Below are positions 34,959-46,133 of a stretch of 64,000 nucleotides of DNA, in pieces; the first letter of the stretch is position 1, and each line of letters opens with the position of its first letter. The stretch covers positions 1 to 64,000 of the forward strand of contig JADGJC010000063.1 in the NCBI GenBank assembly GCA_027596075.1, given 5' to 3'. The notes beneath the pieces are model-generated. The model saw only the letters and a program-made list of their open reading frames with translations. It was not told where the DNA came from and did not search any database. Source of the DNA: Rhizophlyctis rosea (lineage: Eukaryota > Chytridiomycota > Chytridiomycetes > Rhizophlyctidales > Rhizophlyctidaceae). The position numbers and the translations under genes were made by a program.

Positions 34959-35178
34959 TGTGGGATGGCGGAAGGTAAGAAGGTGAGGTCGGAGCAGGGA
35001 AAATAGCACATCAGGCGATTACGTGAGCCTGGGCCCATGCTGGCGTAAACTAACTTAATTTGCTGAAAGAGGTCAAATGATGTTGGCAAGCGCCCTTCCC
35101 ACCTTTCAAGCTCTCCCTCCTGCTTCCTTCTCCTCCTGAAGTTTCCCACAACTCTCACCCTCATTTTCCCACGCAACA

Positions 35179-36661
35179 ATGTCCGCACCACCAGACGACG
35201 ACCCCCCTACATCCCAACCAGACCCCAACCGCCTCTCAACCTCAACCGTCCAACCCCCTGACCCCGCCTCCTCCTCCTCCTCCTCCTTCTCCTCCGACAT
35301 TGAACCCCTCCTCCCCACCACAACAACCCCTCACACAAAACCCCACCTCCCCCTCCCCACCCTCCTCCGTCTCGGAACCCTCTGGCTAGGCTACCAATAC
35401 TACTGGATCCTAGTCCTAATAATAATCGCCCCCTCCCACATCCGCTCCATAGTCGGCGACACCCAAAAAGGCCGCGCCCTCGCACTAATTAACCTCATTT
35501 CAGGCTTCGTGAACCTCTTCCTAGCCCTCATCGTCGGTGCGCTGAATGATCGATTCCAGAGTCGGTGGGGGAAGAGGAAGCCGTGGATTGCGGGGGGTGT
35601 TGTGGGGATGTGCGGATGTTTGGTGATGTTGAGGGGGAATGAGCCGCTTTGGGTGTATGCGGTGGGGTATGCGCTGTTGACTGCTTCGACGGTTGTGGCG
35701 AGTGTGCCGTTTAATGGGTTGGTGGCGGATGTTACGCCGGGGGAGCAGAAGGGGAGGGTGTCGAGTATACTCGGTTCAATGAATCTTCTCGGCTACCTCC
35801 TTGGTGCTGTTACGGGGGTGTTTGCGGATACGATAGGGTTGCAGGCGGTGTATGCGATTATGATTTGTGTTGTGTTGGGGACTTCGGCTATTACGATTTT
35901 GGGCGTGGAGGAACCGGAGGAGAATTTTAGAGAGGAGATATTGGAGCCTTTTCATTTGCCGACTTTGGTGAAAGCTACGATACGACCCCTTTTCGTCCAC
36001 AAAGACTTCCGTCTAGTCTTCTACAGCCGCTTCGTCTTCCAACTCGGAATCGCGACCGTCCAGCAATTCCTCCAATAGTAAGTCTTGAAACATCTAAGTT
36101 CTTTCCCCCCAGTAAGCAATCCTCTAACTGCTCGTATTTTCTCTCCCTCCAACCCCCAGCTGGATAGAAGACTGCATCCACACCACCCTCCCCCCAAAAC
36201 GCGCCGTCTCCCTAGCCCTCCTCCCCCTCCTCCTAATCTCACCCCTCTCCGCCCTCCTAATCCCCTCAAAATCCCGCAAACGCACAGTATACACCTCCGC
36301 AACGCTCTTCATAACCACCAGCATTCTAATGACGCTCGTCCGCTCCTTCCCCTTAGCACTCCTCACCTCCGCTCTCTTCGGAACAGGCTACGGTCCCTTT
36401 ATTAGTGTCGAGTTTGCCATGTTAATGGATGTGTTACCGAGAGCGGAGGACGCGGCACGGGATATGGGACTTTGGCATGCGAGTTTGGTGTTGCCGCAGG
36501 TTGTTGCTACGCCTGTTGCGGGGTGGGTGAGGGATTTGGTGCAGCCGGTTGGGGAGAGATGGGGTGTGGAGTGTTTGGGGTATAGGGTTATTTTTGTGGT
36601 TTGTGTGGGTTACTTTTTGGGTGGGGTTTGGGTTACGAGGAGGATTGAGGGGGTTAGATGA
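35179..36661 (+). CDS. Major facilitator superfamily transporter
   Basis: Two exons (35179-36077, 36160-36661) join in phase to 466 residues. A cytoplasmic Ser/Pro-rich leader of about 60 residues precedes twelve predicted membrane spans. The loop between spans 2 and 3 carries the MFS signature in the form DRFQSRWGKRKPW, which is typical of the GPH/sucrose-type and related MFS branches. The motif recurs weakly in the second half (AMLMDVLPRAEDAARDMGL). Span 1 begins near LGTLWLGYQYYWILVL. The family moves small solutes with cations; sugars or glycosides are possible, but the substrate cannot be read from sequence. The start chosen is the first ATG after the divergent promoter shared with the secreted protein gene. 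Confidence 0.85.
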
Positions 36662-37003
36662 GACTGTGTCAGATGGTGGTGTATCTGGTGGAGATTGTTT
36701 TTCTGCGTGACCTTTTTAGCTATGTATATAATTTCTCTGTATATAGTCAAGTTTAGTAGTCAAGTTTATAGTAGGATGTTTGTGTTTTCCTTTCAAAAAT
36801 TGGCTAGTTGCGACGCCAGTGGTGCAATTGTCTTCTCAAAGGAAGACAAGTAGTTGGTGCAACTTACACATATATTTACGATTAGAGCAAACTCCCCGCT
36901 GAGAAACCTTCCCTAGTCCCTCACAAGGAATCAGCAACATACTAAACCTTCATCATCCATACAGTCCTTCCCACTAACCTATATTCCCGTTCTCACCCTT
37001 CAC
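36662..37003. other. Convergent 3' intergenic region
   Basis: About 340 bp between the stops of the transporter (+) and CHS7 (-). It includes TATATA-like AT-rich sequence near 36720-36770. No gene is seen. Confidence 0.4.
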
Positions 37004-38316
37004 CTAATACCTCCTATCATACCCCTCATTCCCAATAGCCGCCAACCCATCATCACTCAAAAGCGGGTCCTTAATCTCCCAAACATTGCTCTTACCCCCA
37101 ACAGAGAACTCCAAGTCTTCTTTAGTGATCGAGTCCCAGTACTTGTACACCATCATGACGGCGAGGAGGGAACACATGGTGCCGAAGAACATTCCGTCGA
37201 TGTAGTGTTTGGCCATTTCGCAAATTTTGGTGGAGAGGACGTAAGAGAAGATTTGGCCGACGATGAAGAAGGTGAAGCCGAAGAGGATGTCGCCTGTGTT
37301 GGGGTGGGGTGAGTTAGGTGAGGAGGTTTTGATTTGTTGGGTTGCAGTTGGTTGAGAGATTTACCCAATGGCCATCGGTCATCCAGGGTGTTAACGACCA
37401 GGACGATTTGAAGCACGACGTATATGAGGATGAAGGCGGCACCGAAGATGAAGTACATGATCCATAGGGCGGTCGGCGTCACTTTGGAGAAACCGGCTTT
37501 TTGGAGGTATGTCATGATGTTGATGAAGTATGAAATGCCGAAAATGACAAGGGAGGAGAGACGGATAGACTGTTTATTTGCGTGTGAGAAGAACGTGTAA
37601 CGTGTTGTGTGATGTTCATAAGTCACAACATACCCAAAGAGAAAGGGGCGTCCCATCCTCTGCCCATTGGAAACCAACGAAACCGTTGAGCAATAGGCAC
37701 CATAATGTTGTGATGATCATGGAAACGTGTGCCGCAACAAAGTACTATGAGTGTTGCTGTTAGACACTTTCGTGACCCGATAGAGAAAATTGATCATGGC
37801 GCGCGTACCTGGAATCCATTCCATGCGGTAGGAATGATGCCTGATATTACGAAAAACTCTAGAATAACGGTCACCAAGTACATGTAGAAGAACATAACAA
37901 TCTCTTTCCGGCCTGTTGACAATGTTCGGGATGAGTGAAAAACGTCTCGCTAAGTGTGAGACTACTGAGATGATAAATGATGCAGAAACTGACCTACTGC
38001 AGTGAACTTCGACTTGATGTGGTAAATCATGATACAGGTCATTACCAGCGCGATTAGGTGGATGACGAGTGTTGCTGTGCGACACAATCAATGCTCAGAT
38101 GAGAAACTATGCAATTCGACTTGCTTCATATTTCGCCTTTTGTCAACTCGTTGTCCCACCTGGCTCGAAAATTAGGGTAGAAGCGATTTCAATATTCCGG
38201 GAGTAACACGATGGCTCGACTCCAGTGTCCGGTCCGACCAGCGGACACATGGAAAGGGCGATTTGGTTGCAAAAGTAGTTGAAGGAGCCGAATTTGAACC
38301 CCGTGTCGACGGACAT
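37004..38316 (-). CDS. CHS7: Chitin synthase export chaperone
   Basis: Six exons (38316-38160, 38074-37994, 37912-37809, 37744-37634, 37569-37365, 37293-37004) join in phase to 315 residues, as expected for Chs7. The N-terminus has the conserved Cys-rich lumenal segment ([16 protein letters not shown], then [18 protein letters not shown]). Seven hydrophobic spans follow. The C-terminus shows the family signature [20 protein letters not shown] then [19 protein letters not shown]. Chs7 acts in the ER membrane to fold and export chitin synthase Chs3 and its relatives to the cell surface. The start was placed at the ATG opening the conserved segment; the frame is open further upstream but loses similarity. 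It diverges from the W-W repeat gene across 580 bp. Confidence 0.94.
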
Positions 38317-38897
38317 ATTGACGAATTTTTTGGTGAAAAAAGCTGGCGAGTGGGGGATGGGTGTTGAAGGAGGAGGGAAGTCTTTTTGGAGGTTAAGATT
38401 CCGTCCTTTGCTATGTAAGTCTCGAACGGTGGGGAGCTCGGGAATATGTAGAAATAGCACCTCCTTACTGTCGAATGGGTTATGGGAATGAGAGCGTGGG
38501 AAAGTGAGGTCTATTTGGGGAAAGGCAAGAAAGCAGCAGGGTTCTGCACCAGCAGCAGCACGAACCAGCAAGCACAAACTGTTGGCAACTTCCAATGCCA
38601 ATGAACACAGGAGTGTGACCGTCGTGTTCCTGGTGGCGCAGAAGCCTTGACGCGCCCTCGCGGCGCCCAATCTTGGCCAGTGCCCGTCTGCTTGTGCTTT
38701 TCCGATGCAGCAATATATATCCTCAGAAATGAAATCGGATGGCTTGTGGATAATTGTGAAGTCAAAGCCAATTCAGAACCACATTATTTGGGCATTCTGA
38801 CCTCATCAACCGTTTTCTTTAGACCATTTCCTCAAAATTCAACTTTCCCACATTGATTCTCTTTCATCAAAGCGTTGCTAGCACATTCTCGCCCGAC
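38317..38897. other. Divergent promoter region, CHS7 / W-W repeat gene
   Basis: About 580 bp between two genes that start outward. The minus-strand frame upstream of CHS7 is open but shows no conserved sequence. I see no exon or RNA gene. Confidence 0.4.
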
Positions 38898-40019
38898 ATG
38901 GCATCATTCGCCCTTCCTCTGGAGCTCATTGCCGAAATCTTCCTCTATATTCGGCGACATCAGGCATTCCAACTCGGTGTCATCCTCTCGGTCTGCTACA
39001 AATACAACAGTCTCCGCGATGCCCTTCTTCCTTTCCTTCCATATGCATGTCCGGACGAAGCGTCCCGCAAGGGTCAAACTGATCTTCTCACTTGGTGGCT
39101 CACATGGAAATTTAAAAAACCAAACCGCCGCCTTCGGTATTCTGAAAAGGCTATGGACGTCGCCATCGAGAACGGCAACAGCAAAGTGCTTGACTGGTGG
39201 AAGCAAAGCGGTTTGCCCCTAAGGTGGTCCCCTCCGGCGCTAGACGTTGCATCGGATCTCGGCCACGTTGACGTCTTGCAGTGGTGGAAAACTTCCGGTC
39301 TGAACCCATCCGATAATTACACCAACAACGCTCTGTTTTGGGCTACGATGAAAGGGCAGTTCTCAGTTCTAGACTGGTGGCGGTTCAGCAACATCAAACT
39401 CAAATATAGCCACCTAACGCTAAACCATCCATCTGCAACTGGACGAACCGACATCCTCGATTGGTGGAAACAAAGCGGGCTGAAACTGAAGTACACCAAA
39501 CACCCAATCAACATTGCATCGCAGAACGGACACGTTGAGGTGCTAGAGTGGTGGAAACGGAGTGGTCTAAAAATGAAGTATGGGAAACACGCAATTGATT
39601 GGGCATGTCATGAGGGCAAAGTGGGAACGTTAGAATGGTGGATGAACAGCAACCTGCCCCTCAAATATTCCTCAGCCGCCATTGACAATGCCAGCGCCCA
39701 CGGTCATATGCCTATTTTAGAGTTGTGGCGAAACAGTAAATTAGACCTATTATATACAACAATAGCAATAGATAAAGCCTGCTCAGAGGGCCACACGCAG
39801 GTCCTCCAGTGGTGGAAGGATAGCGGGTTGGAAATGCGGTATTCCTCGGGTACAACATATTTGGCATCAGCGGAGGGCCACGTTGACGTGTTAGAATGGC
39901 GGAAGCGGAGTGGTTTGGAGTTGAAGATCGATGAGGGGTTGGTGGATTTTGTGCGGAGGGGGGCCTTTGGCGCAGAGGTGACCAAGTGGTGGAGGAGCAG
40001 CGGGCTTGTGGGATTCTAG
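38898..40019 (+). CDS. Ankyrin-like repeat protein with repeated W-W motif and F-box-like start
   Basis: This single-exon gene encodes 373 residues. The first 20 residues (LPLELIAEIFLYI) resemble the start of an F-box. From residue about 70 to the end the protein is about eleven copies of a 29-residue unit, built as LxWWKxSGLxLKYSxxAIDxASxxGHVxV. The unit has the ankyrin-like A-x-x-x-A-x-x-x-G-H helix pair with an invariant W-W pair at the turn. Examples are VLDWWKQSGLPL, VLEWWKRSGLKMKY and LQWWKDSGLEMRYSS. Repeats of this kind act as protein-binding scaffolds; large ankyrin-like families with this motif are known to me from zoosporic fungi and oomycetes, with no assigned role. The last copies are degenerate (LEWRKRSG, TKWWRSSG). 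Absence of introns contrasts with its neighbours. Confidence 0.82.
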   Translation: MASFALPLELIAEIFLYIRRHQAFQLGVILSVCYKYNSLRDALLPFLPYACPDEASRKGQTDLLTWWLTWKFKKPNRRLRYSEKAMDVAIENGNSKVLDWWKQSGLPLRWSPPALDVASDLGHVDVLQWWKTSGLNPSDNYTNNALFWATMKGQFSVLDWWRFSNIKLKYSHLTLNHPSATGRTDILDWWKQSGLKLKYTKHPINIASQNGHVEVLEWWKRSGLKMKYGKHAIDWACHEGKVGTLEWWMNSNLPLKYSSAAIDNASAHGHMPILELWRNSKLDLLYTTIAIDKACSEGHTQVLQWWKDSGLEMRYSSGTTYLASAEGHVDVLEWRKRSGLELKIDEGLVDFVRRGAFGAEVTKWWRSSGLVGF

Positions 40020-41096
40020 TGGCGGTGGGAGGGGATGGCCGATTGAGCGCTGGCGCACAGATACGGGATGTAATGAGTAGGCAAGAGGGTGCTCAGCATG
40101 TTGGCCGCCAGAAGGAACCCCATTCAAATGATAGAAGCAATTTGGCCGTTATTAGGGATGTTCTGGTGGGATTTGTATAGACGCCTTAGAAGGATGTGGA
40201 GGAGGACCCAATGAGGAGTGAGTAGTTTAGTTGGGCAGAGGCTCACGAAGAAAACGTTGATGGTCTGCTTCATGGTGAAATTGTCACGTGTATCAGATTT
40301 TTACACAAATGCTATTCAAACTGGCGACAGTGTGCGTGATTTTAGGTCGAAGTTAGTCGTTTGGCGATCCTTCTTTCGAGAGTAGATCTCGGTCATCATA
40401 GCTTTTCTTCATTGTTGAAGAACGAACCCATGTGGGTGCGTAACATTTCACATGTACAATATGGCAGTGATGCAAGTCGGCCATGTGACGGTGTACTGAC
40501 AAGAATCAATGGAAGCACCTCGGTGCAAAGTCGGTTGAAGTCAGTTCAATGGAAAAACTATCAAGTAAAAATGGACGAGCCCACCCGAAGTCGAAGGCGT
40601 TCATCGACTGCCGCACCTCTCGCTTTTTCTTGTTTTTCATCTTCCCCCGTTTAGTCTATCTTTATGCTCGTTTGGCAACTTGGCGACCCGAGCGAGGCTC
40701 CTTTGCACTGAGCTTGCCGTTACGCGAGGGGGCACTCGGATGGTGTACAGGCAACTTGCTTTTGCTGAACCCGACAAGCCCGACAAGTCGGCGGACAAAT
40801 AGCGGCTTCCAACCCCACGCACGCGGTCGCACCTGCTGCGCAATTCAGAACGAGAAACAGAGAGATTCCAATTTTGGAGGTGGGCAGGTCTCGAAGGTTT
40901 GTTTCTGGAGCTACTCGCCTGCCAAAGATGAAGTTACAAACCCTTGCTTACAGAAGGCGATATGGGAGGTCCAACCCGGCCACATCAGACACCAACGGCA
41001 GGTCGACACTCGCTCAGTCTTCACATAACACAACTAAACCCAGCTGGTCGTTTGTGACTGCCCTTCCCCGATTCATTCACACCTTTGCCAGAAGCT
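40020..41096. other. Intergenic
   Basis: About 1.1 kb between two plus-strand genes. On the minus strand 40040-40275 there are short hydrophobic reading pieces (MKQTINVFF; MGFLLAANMLSTLLP), perhaps decayed membrane-protein exons, but no complete structure. A plus-strand frame at 40549 has no support. Confidence 0.35.
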
Positions 41097-42396
41097 ATGC
41101 TATCAACGATGAACAAGTCGAACAAGCCGAGCACCATCGACATCGCCATTATTCCCGCGAAGGATCAGAAATCCCTCTTTTACGGCATGCGCAATACCCC
41201 CGTCTTCGGCGTCAACGGTTTCCTGCGGATCCAGAACAAATCTCCAAAGAAGTACAAGAATGTTCATAGAGCCACTTTTAACTTTGCGTGCAAGCTTTCC
41301 AATTTCGTTCAGCTTGAGGAGGACGGCTACACCTACAAAAGGGTACGATATCCTGTCAGTCGCTCTTCAGTTTTGGTGCAAAAGCCGAGTGCTCAGGAAG
41401 GCATGTATTTTTTCAATCTTACTTGGGAGTCAACCGTTTAGAGTATCCCACGTGTCGGAAAGGGCTGGGAGGATGGATGATCAAGAAGCGATGAATCCAT
41501 CATTTACAAACCGCATGATTTGATCTCCGTTCGATATTGACTGGTGCAATTTGTAACAAAATGTAGGATTCCCGCCCCTCCCGAACACGACCGGCGCAAC
41601 AGGAACCAGCACCATCCCTCCAATCCCTCCAAACTCCCACATCGACCTCCCCATCGTAATGGACCTCGGATCGGATACGACGCCCTACTTCCCGAGCTTT
41701 GACTCATTCCAGACCTGTTTCTCCTTATCTTTTGCAACCGCCGGGGTTCTTATACCTAGAAGGCAAAACGTCCCTCTAAACATCGAAAAGAAGATAAACA
41801 TATCCATCGTCTCTCCGATATATCCTCCAATCCCGCCCGCAGTGCAGGCTGGGTGGGAATCAAAGCCATCCAACCTGGAGGAGACGGAGGAACCAAGGGA
41901 CTGCCCATTCTATTTGGACTTTACCCTTCCCGACGGTCCCTGCTTGCGGGTCAATCACCCCTTTGCTGTTGACTGCCGCATTACGCCAATTACTGCAGAC
42001 GTCGAATTCAAGATTGAGTCCGTGACGATTCGCATCGCGCAGCATGTTGTTATCTGATCGGGCTCGTACCCGGTGGGCGATAGAACAACGCACGGGGTCA
42101 CGAAAAGGATCAATAGAGATCTGCTGGTCCATACTGTTGAACGTCCACAGGTGTATGATGAAGGGCAGACGTGGGAGTTGACTGTTCCGAGAGTTATGCC
42201 AGTGATGACGAAGGAAGAGGGGTTAGTCATGGGGTTTAAGGAATCAGTCCATTTGAAACATATGTGGCGGATTTCGCATACATTGAGGGTTGAAGTTTTG
42301 GTGAATTGGCCGGAGAAGAAGGTGTATGCGTTTCAGACGGAAGTTAGGATGGTTAGAGCGGCTGAGGATTGGAAGGGTGGGGTGAAGGGTTGCTGA
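41097..42396 (+). pseudogene. Arrestin-like gene with an in-frame TGA
   Basis: An exon starts at 41097 (or the ATG at 41109) and runs to about 41342 with an arrestin-like opening: IDIAIIPAKDQKSLFYG, then VNGFLRIQNKSPKKYK. A second exon begins near 41567 (FPPLPNTTGATGT) and runs with arrestin-like strands (IDLPIVMDLGSD, LNIEKKINISIVSPIYPP, VEFKIESVTIRIAQH). It meets TGA at 42055-42057. The same frame continues beyond it for 112 codons with fitting sequence (VHTVERPQVYDEGQTWELTV, LRVEVLVNWPEKKVYAF) to a stop at 42394-42396. Splicing between the exons could not be resolved: the best donors do not give the right phase. The gene is either decaying, spliced in a way I missed, read through, or miscalled at one base. 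It is related in fold to the gene at 12311. Confidence 0.55.
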
Positions 42397-42881
42397 AAAT
42401 TTATTACGGACTTGGTGCAGGCGCTAGTGCTATGGATCATTTGGGGAAAACCCCCGTAAGTCGGGTCATTGTAAATACTGCCAAGTTGGACCATCTCTGC
42501 CTTTGCGAAAAAAAAAAATCGAAAAAATCATCCCATTGTTTTTTACAAAGACCGTTTACTATCCTACCGCAAGCCCCGACAATGAAGCACTCCTTTGCAC
42601 CTACTGCAATGTAAAAACTCTATTCCTTGCACCGTCTTTTGACTGGATGCATTTTTTTGGACGACCCAACGGGCCAGCATGGAAGGTGAGGCTTGATCCC
42701 GTGTTGAGAAGGGATCCCAAACTTCACATGTCGACACTGGAACCGCGACGGCACTTATCCACTGTTGCAAAACTGTTTCTAGGTGAGTACTTATGAAGGA
42801 GACGGGGTGTCTTATGGACGTATGGTATTTACAACAAAGTGCTAGGTACCATAAACATTCCTTCCCCAACTAGACCGAATC
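42397..42881. other. Convergent 3' intergenic region
   Basis: About 485 bp between the arrestin-like gene (+) and the CobW gene (-). An A-rich run lies near 42509-42518. No gene is supported. Confidence 0.4.
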
Positions 42882-44332
42882 TCATGCCCTTCTCGGATCC
42901 GCCGGTGTAAACAACACATTTCCTGGTCCCACACCAAAGCCCTGCCTAACCCTCTCCAGCACCATTCTCAACCCCTGCCCCATCAACGTCACTCTAACCT
43001 TGATATCTTCTCTATTTGTACTATCTATCGGAGTCAAGGTAAACCGTCCAAATGCCCAGTTGAGCACGTGCAGCTCATCCTTTGATGCGGATATTTGCAA
43101 TCGAACCAACCCTTTGACACGATAGATGTCGTCTTTAGAGAGAGTGTTTAAGAATGTTTCTAGGGATTCTTTGGTGAGTGGTGATGGGTTGTGGTCATCA
43201 TTATCATGGGAGTGTTGATGCTCATGCCCATGGCCAAGCACATGTCCGCACTGCGCCCCTTCTCCGCAACCATGTTCACTCTCTATCGGAGGATCGGCAA
43301 CTGTGATAAGATCCACTTCCTGGTAGTGGTGGTTGAGGTCCATCCGCCCATCCCATTCCTTATCTGTCGAAGATTTTGTTGTGGATGCAGTTGGTGCCAG
43401 GGAGAAGAGTTTGGTATCAAGACCAAAAACTAAGTCGGGAGATACGCCGTGTTCGCCTTCGCATTTGAGTTTAGGTGTATCTTCGTTGAGGTGGTAAACG
43501 TGATCTAGTACCAGGTCTAGCTGGCGCTCGGTGACCTGCCAATGCGGTTGAAGCGGATTGTAAGGATTTTCTCTGCTCAAGAATGTCCTGAATTATCAAC
43601 GCAATAATATATGAATACTAACCAGCTCATGCTTATTCAGCAAGATGACATCAGTATACTTCGCTTGCATCTTAGCGGTATAACTTGTGTCTTCATAGCC
43701 CGTAAAGTTCACACAGTCAATGACGGTGATGATAGCATCAAGCGTGAAGTTTTCTGATGCGAGTTCACGAATTTGCCATGCGATCGGAGCGGGGAAGGCG
43801 GAACCGGATGTTTCAATAATGATTCTATCGGGTTTTTGTGTGTCTGTAGAAGCGGGTCTGTCACTTGACAGCTGAGAAGAGCAAAGATCTGTGACGTGGC
43901 ATACCTCTGATCTCTAACAGTGCGTTCTTCATCTGCCCAACCAGTACACAGCACATGCACCCGTTGAGCATTTCTGTGACTTGTATATTGGAGGCACGGG
44001 CGAGTTCACTGTCCACTGCGGCAGTGAACGCAGTGCTTTAGTCAGATCTGACCGTCAACTCCTTGAGAACGCGAGTACCGACGTTCTCATACTTCAATAT
44101 CCACCTTTGACATCCCCAAACTCATTCTTCAACAGGACGACCTTATAGCCGGGAGGGAGTCGCTCGATGAGGGAAAGGATAATGGTTGTTTTGCCGGCAC
44201 CTGTGAAAAGAGGTCCGTTATAACAACCAGGGAGGCTTTGTGACAGCTACAAAACATACCTAAAAACCCCGTGAAGACTGTCACGGGGATCGGCGTGCTG
44301 GAGCCTTCTGCTGGCGGTTTTGTGTCGTCCAT
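42882..44332 (-). CDS. CobW/ZNG1-type metallochaperone GTPase (COG0523)
   Basis: Five exons (44332-44260, 44200-44105, 44015-43905, 43843-43623, 43535-42882) join in phase to 384 residues. The Walker A motif (GFLGAGKTT) is split by intron 1. The family metal-binding motif CxCC is present as NGCMCC near residue 80. The G-domain continues with IIETSG and LLNKHEL. A His-rich metal-binding stretch lies near residues 265-280 (HGHEHQHSHDND). The C-terminal CobW_C domain contains DDIYRVKGLVRL and LNWAFGRFTLTP. Family members deliver zinc or other metals to client enzymes in a GTP-dependent way; human ZNG1 activates methionine aminopeptidase METAP1. The N-terminal CPELVP motif of ZNG1 that docks METAP1 is not seen (SSTPIPVTVFTG here), so the client may differ. 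Confidence 0.87.
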
Positions 44333-44932
44333 TGATACTGGGACTTGGTATACTCCCTAAGGTGTGTGATGTAAACAAAGGAAGAAATGACCTGAAAGCA
44401 AGGCAGACAGAACGGAGAAAGAAGGCGAGATTTGACGGTTGGTTCATCAGATCTTTGATCACATCGAACACAGAATAGCGTAAGCAACGTGCCTATTCGA
44501 TGTCGAACGTTTCAATATTTTGCATGAGAATATGGTATAGCTATTGTTACGTTTGTCTGTGGTCATGGCAGATAGGAATGAATCCCTTCCAGTGATTGCC
44601 TCTTATTCAATGTGCATCATTTTACGATGACCACCCGTTATAAACAGCAAGAACCTTCGTAAACAACCTTGAGACCAAACCTTTGCTCAATTTGATCAGT
44701 GTCCAATGAACATAAGCATGACTTGAAGAGGAGAATTGCACTTCTACATTGCTGGTGACGAGAGCCTCACGTTGCCGCACGCGGTGGGGGTAATTTGAGG
44801 TGGTATGAGACTGGCATATCAAAATCTGTTCGTGAGAAGACCAGGTTGTTTTCAGCAATGATTCCAATGTTTTTCCCAGCAAGCATGTCGTATTGCTCAA
44901 CATTGAACGCAGACCCAGCAGAATAGTCTTCA
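44333..44932. other. Intergenic
   Basis: About 600 bp upstream of the metallochaperone and downstream of the CFEM-like gene. No exon or RNA gene is supported. Confidence 0.4.
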
Positions 44933-46133
44933 TCAAAGCGCGACATACATAGCATACAAAATGGACGCCCCAAGAGCAGCCATGACGCCTTCAGTAGCTT
45001 CAGTACCCTTCCAAACACTCACACCCGCCCTCTTAGAGTTTTCAGCTGATCAGGCAGATCCAGTCGCCGTTGCCGTCGAAGCGGCTCCAGACTGCGTCGC
45101 ACTAGTGCGTCCCGGATATGGATCGCGCGCATCAATGTATGTTGCATTGACGGGAAGCCGTCGGCGATGCAACTTTGCTGCGGGACACCGAAGGTTGTCC
45201 AGTTACCGGCGCATTGCGAGATGGCGGATTGGACTTTGTCGGAGAAGGTTGGGACGGGCATTTGGGGGTCGCAGGTTTGTTGAACGCTGACGGTCGTAAA
45301 GTTTATTTAGGAGCAGTGAATGGAGGAACAGGAAAGAGGATGTGAGTCGAGCGCTCCCTCTTGCAGACCATCGCTAATTACGAATCTTCTTGCTTTAAAT
45401 CAGGACACCTCCATCGAGATCTCTGACTCCTGCTCATTCAATGTTGTCCACACTCCAATGATTCGATTATTCCTCGCTTTTGCATCAATTATATCTCATT
45501 TTGATTGACTCCTCTTTCAGCACCAGGAACTAGTCCGACAAAACTCACCATCCCAACAACCCACTAACAACACAACAACTACACTGATCCTTCTTCGAAG
45601 CCGATTGACAAGTCGAACTGGCATACATGGCAGCGTCAATAGGTGTGGCACAGGTATATGCTTTCCCAATGTCGCAAGGTGACTGGTCGGGCATAGTCGC
45701 GAGTGCAGGAAAATTGGGCGAGGTCACCCCGCAAATTTCCTTGATGCTTGCGGCGGTGGATTGGTAGTCGGTTGGCGATTTGCGAGGGGCAGGAGGATAT
45801 ATAGCTGTGGAGGAGGGAGGGATGCAGGATGCGGAGCGGGTATCAGCGGAAAGAGGCAACACTTCCATAAGCTCTGATCTTCACAAAGTCAGTCAGAACG
45901 CACCGGCTCAATTGAGCGGTCTGGATCTTGCAAATGCAAGCCAGTGCGGCAACGGCGTCCGTGTTTGCCGAGCATAGAGAAGAAGCCTGTGCGACATTTG
46001 TCATGCATGAGTCAAATGAAGCTTAATTGTCTCAGGTGTATGCGTCTGCGGCGAAAGTTCGTGTCGTCAGGAGCGAGGAGACGAGCAGGAGGAAGGTTTC
46101 AGTGAGGGTTTTGCGAGTTGGGGTGTAGTGCAT
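44933..46133 (-). pseudogene. CFEM-like, GPI-anchored surface protein gene with frame breaks
   Basis: The ATG at 46133 opens a signal peptide (MHYTPTRKTLTETFLLLVSS). A next exon carries SLCSANTDAVAALACICK and QTAQLS, the C-x-C spacing of a CFEM-like domain. Further exons give SIKEICGVTSPNFPAL, then KKDQCSCCVVSGLLGC across an intron (45287-45549), and ISQCAGNWTTFGVPQQSC. A Thr/Ser/Ala-rich stretch (ATQSGAASTATATGSA) and a hydrophobic GPI-type tail (GASILYAMYVAL) follow. Three defects are visible: the frame shifts after CPSQIAN near 45770, shifts again near 45160 before NATYIDARDPYPG, and has TGA at 45050-45052 before the tail. The first intron also lacks a GT donor. CFEM proteins bind haem or sit in the wall. 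This copy looks inactive, unless the base calls are wrong. Confidence 0.5.

Noticed and set aside
40549..41028. A plus-strand gene before the arrestin-like gene
   Set aside because: Basic, low-information translation without splice signals or a domain.
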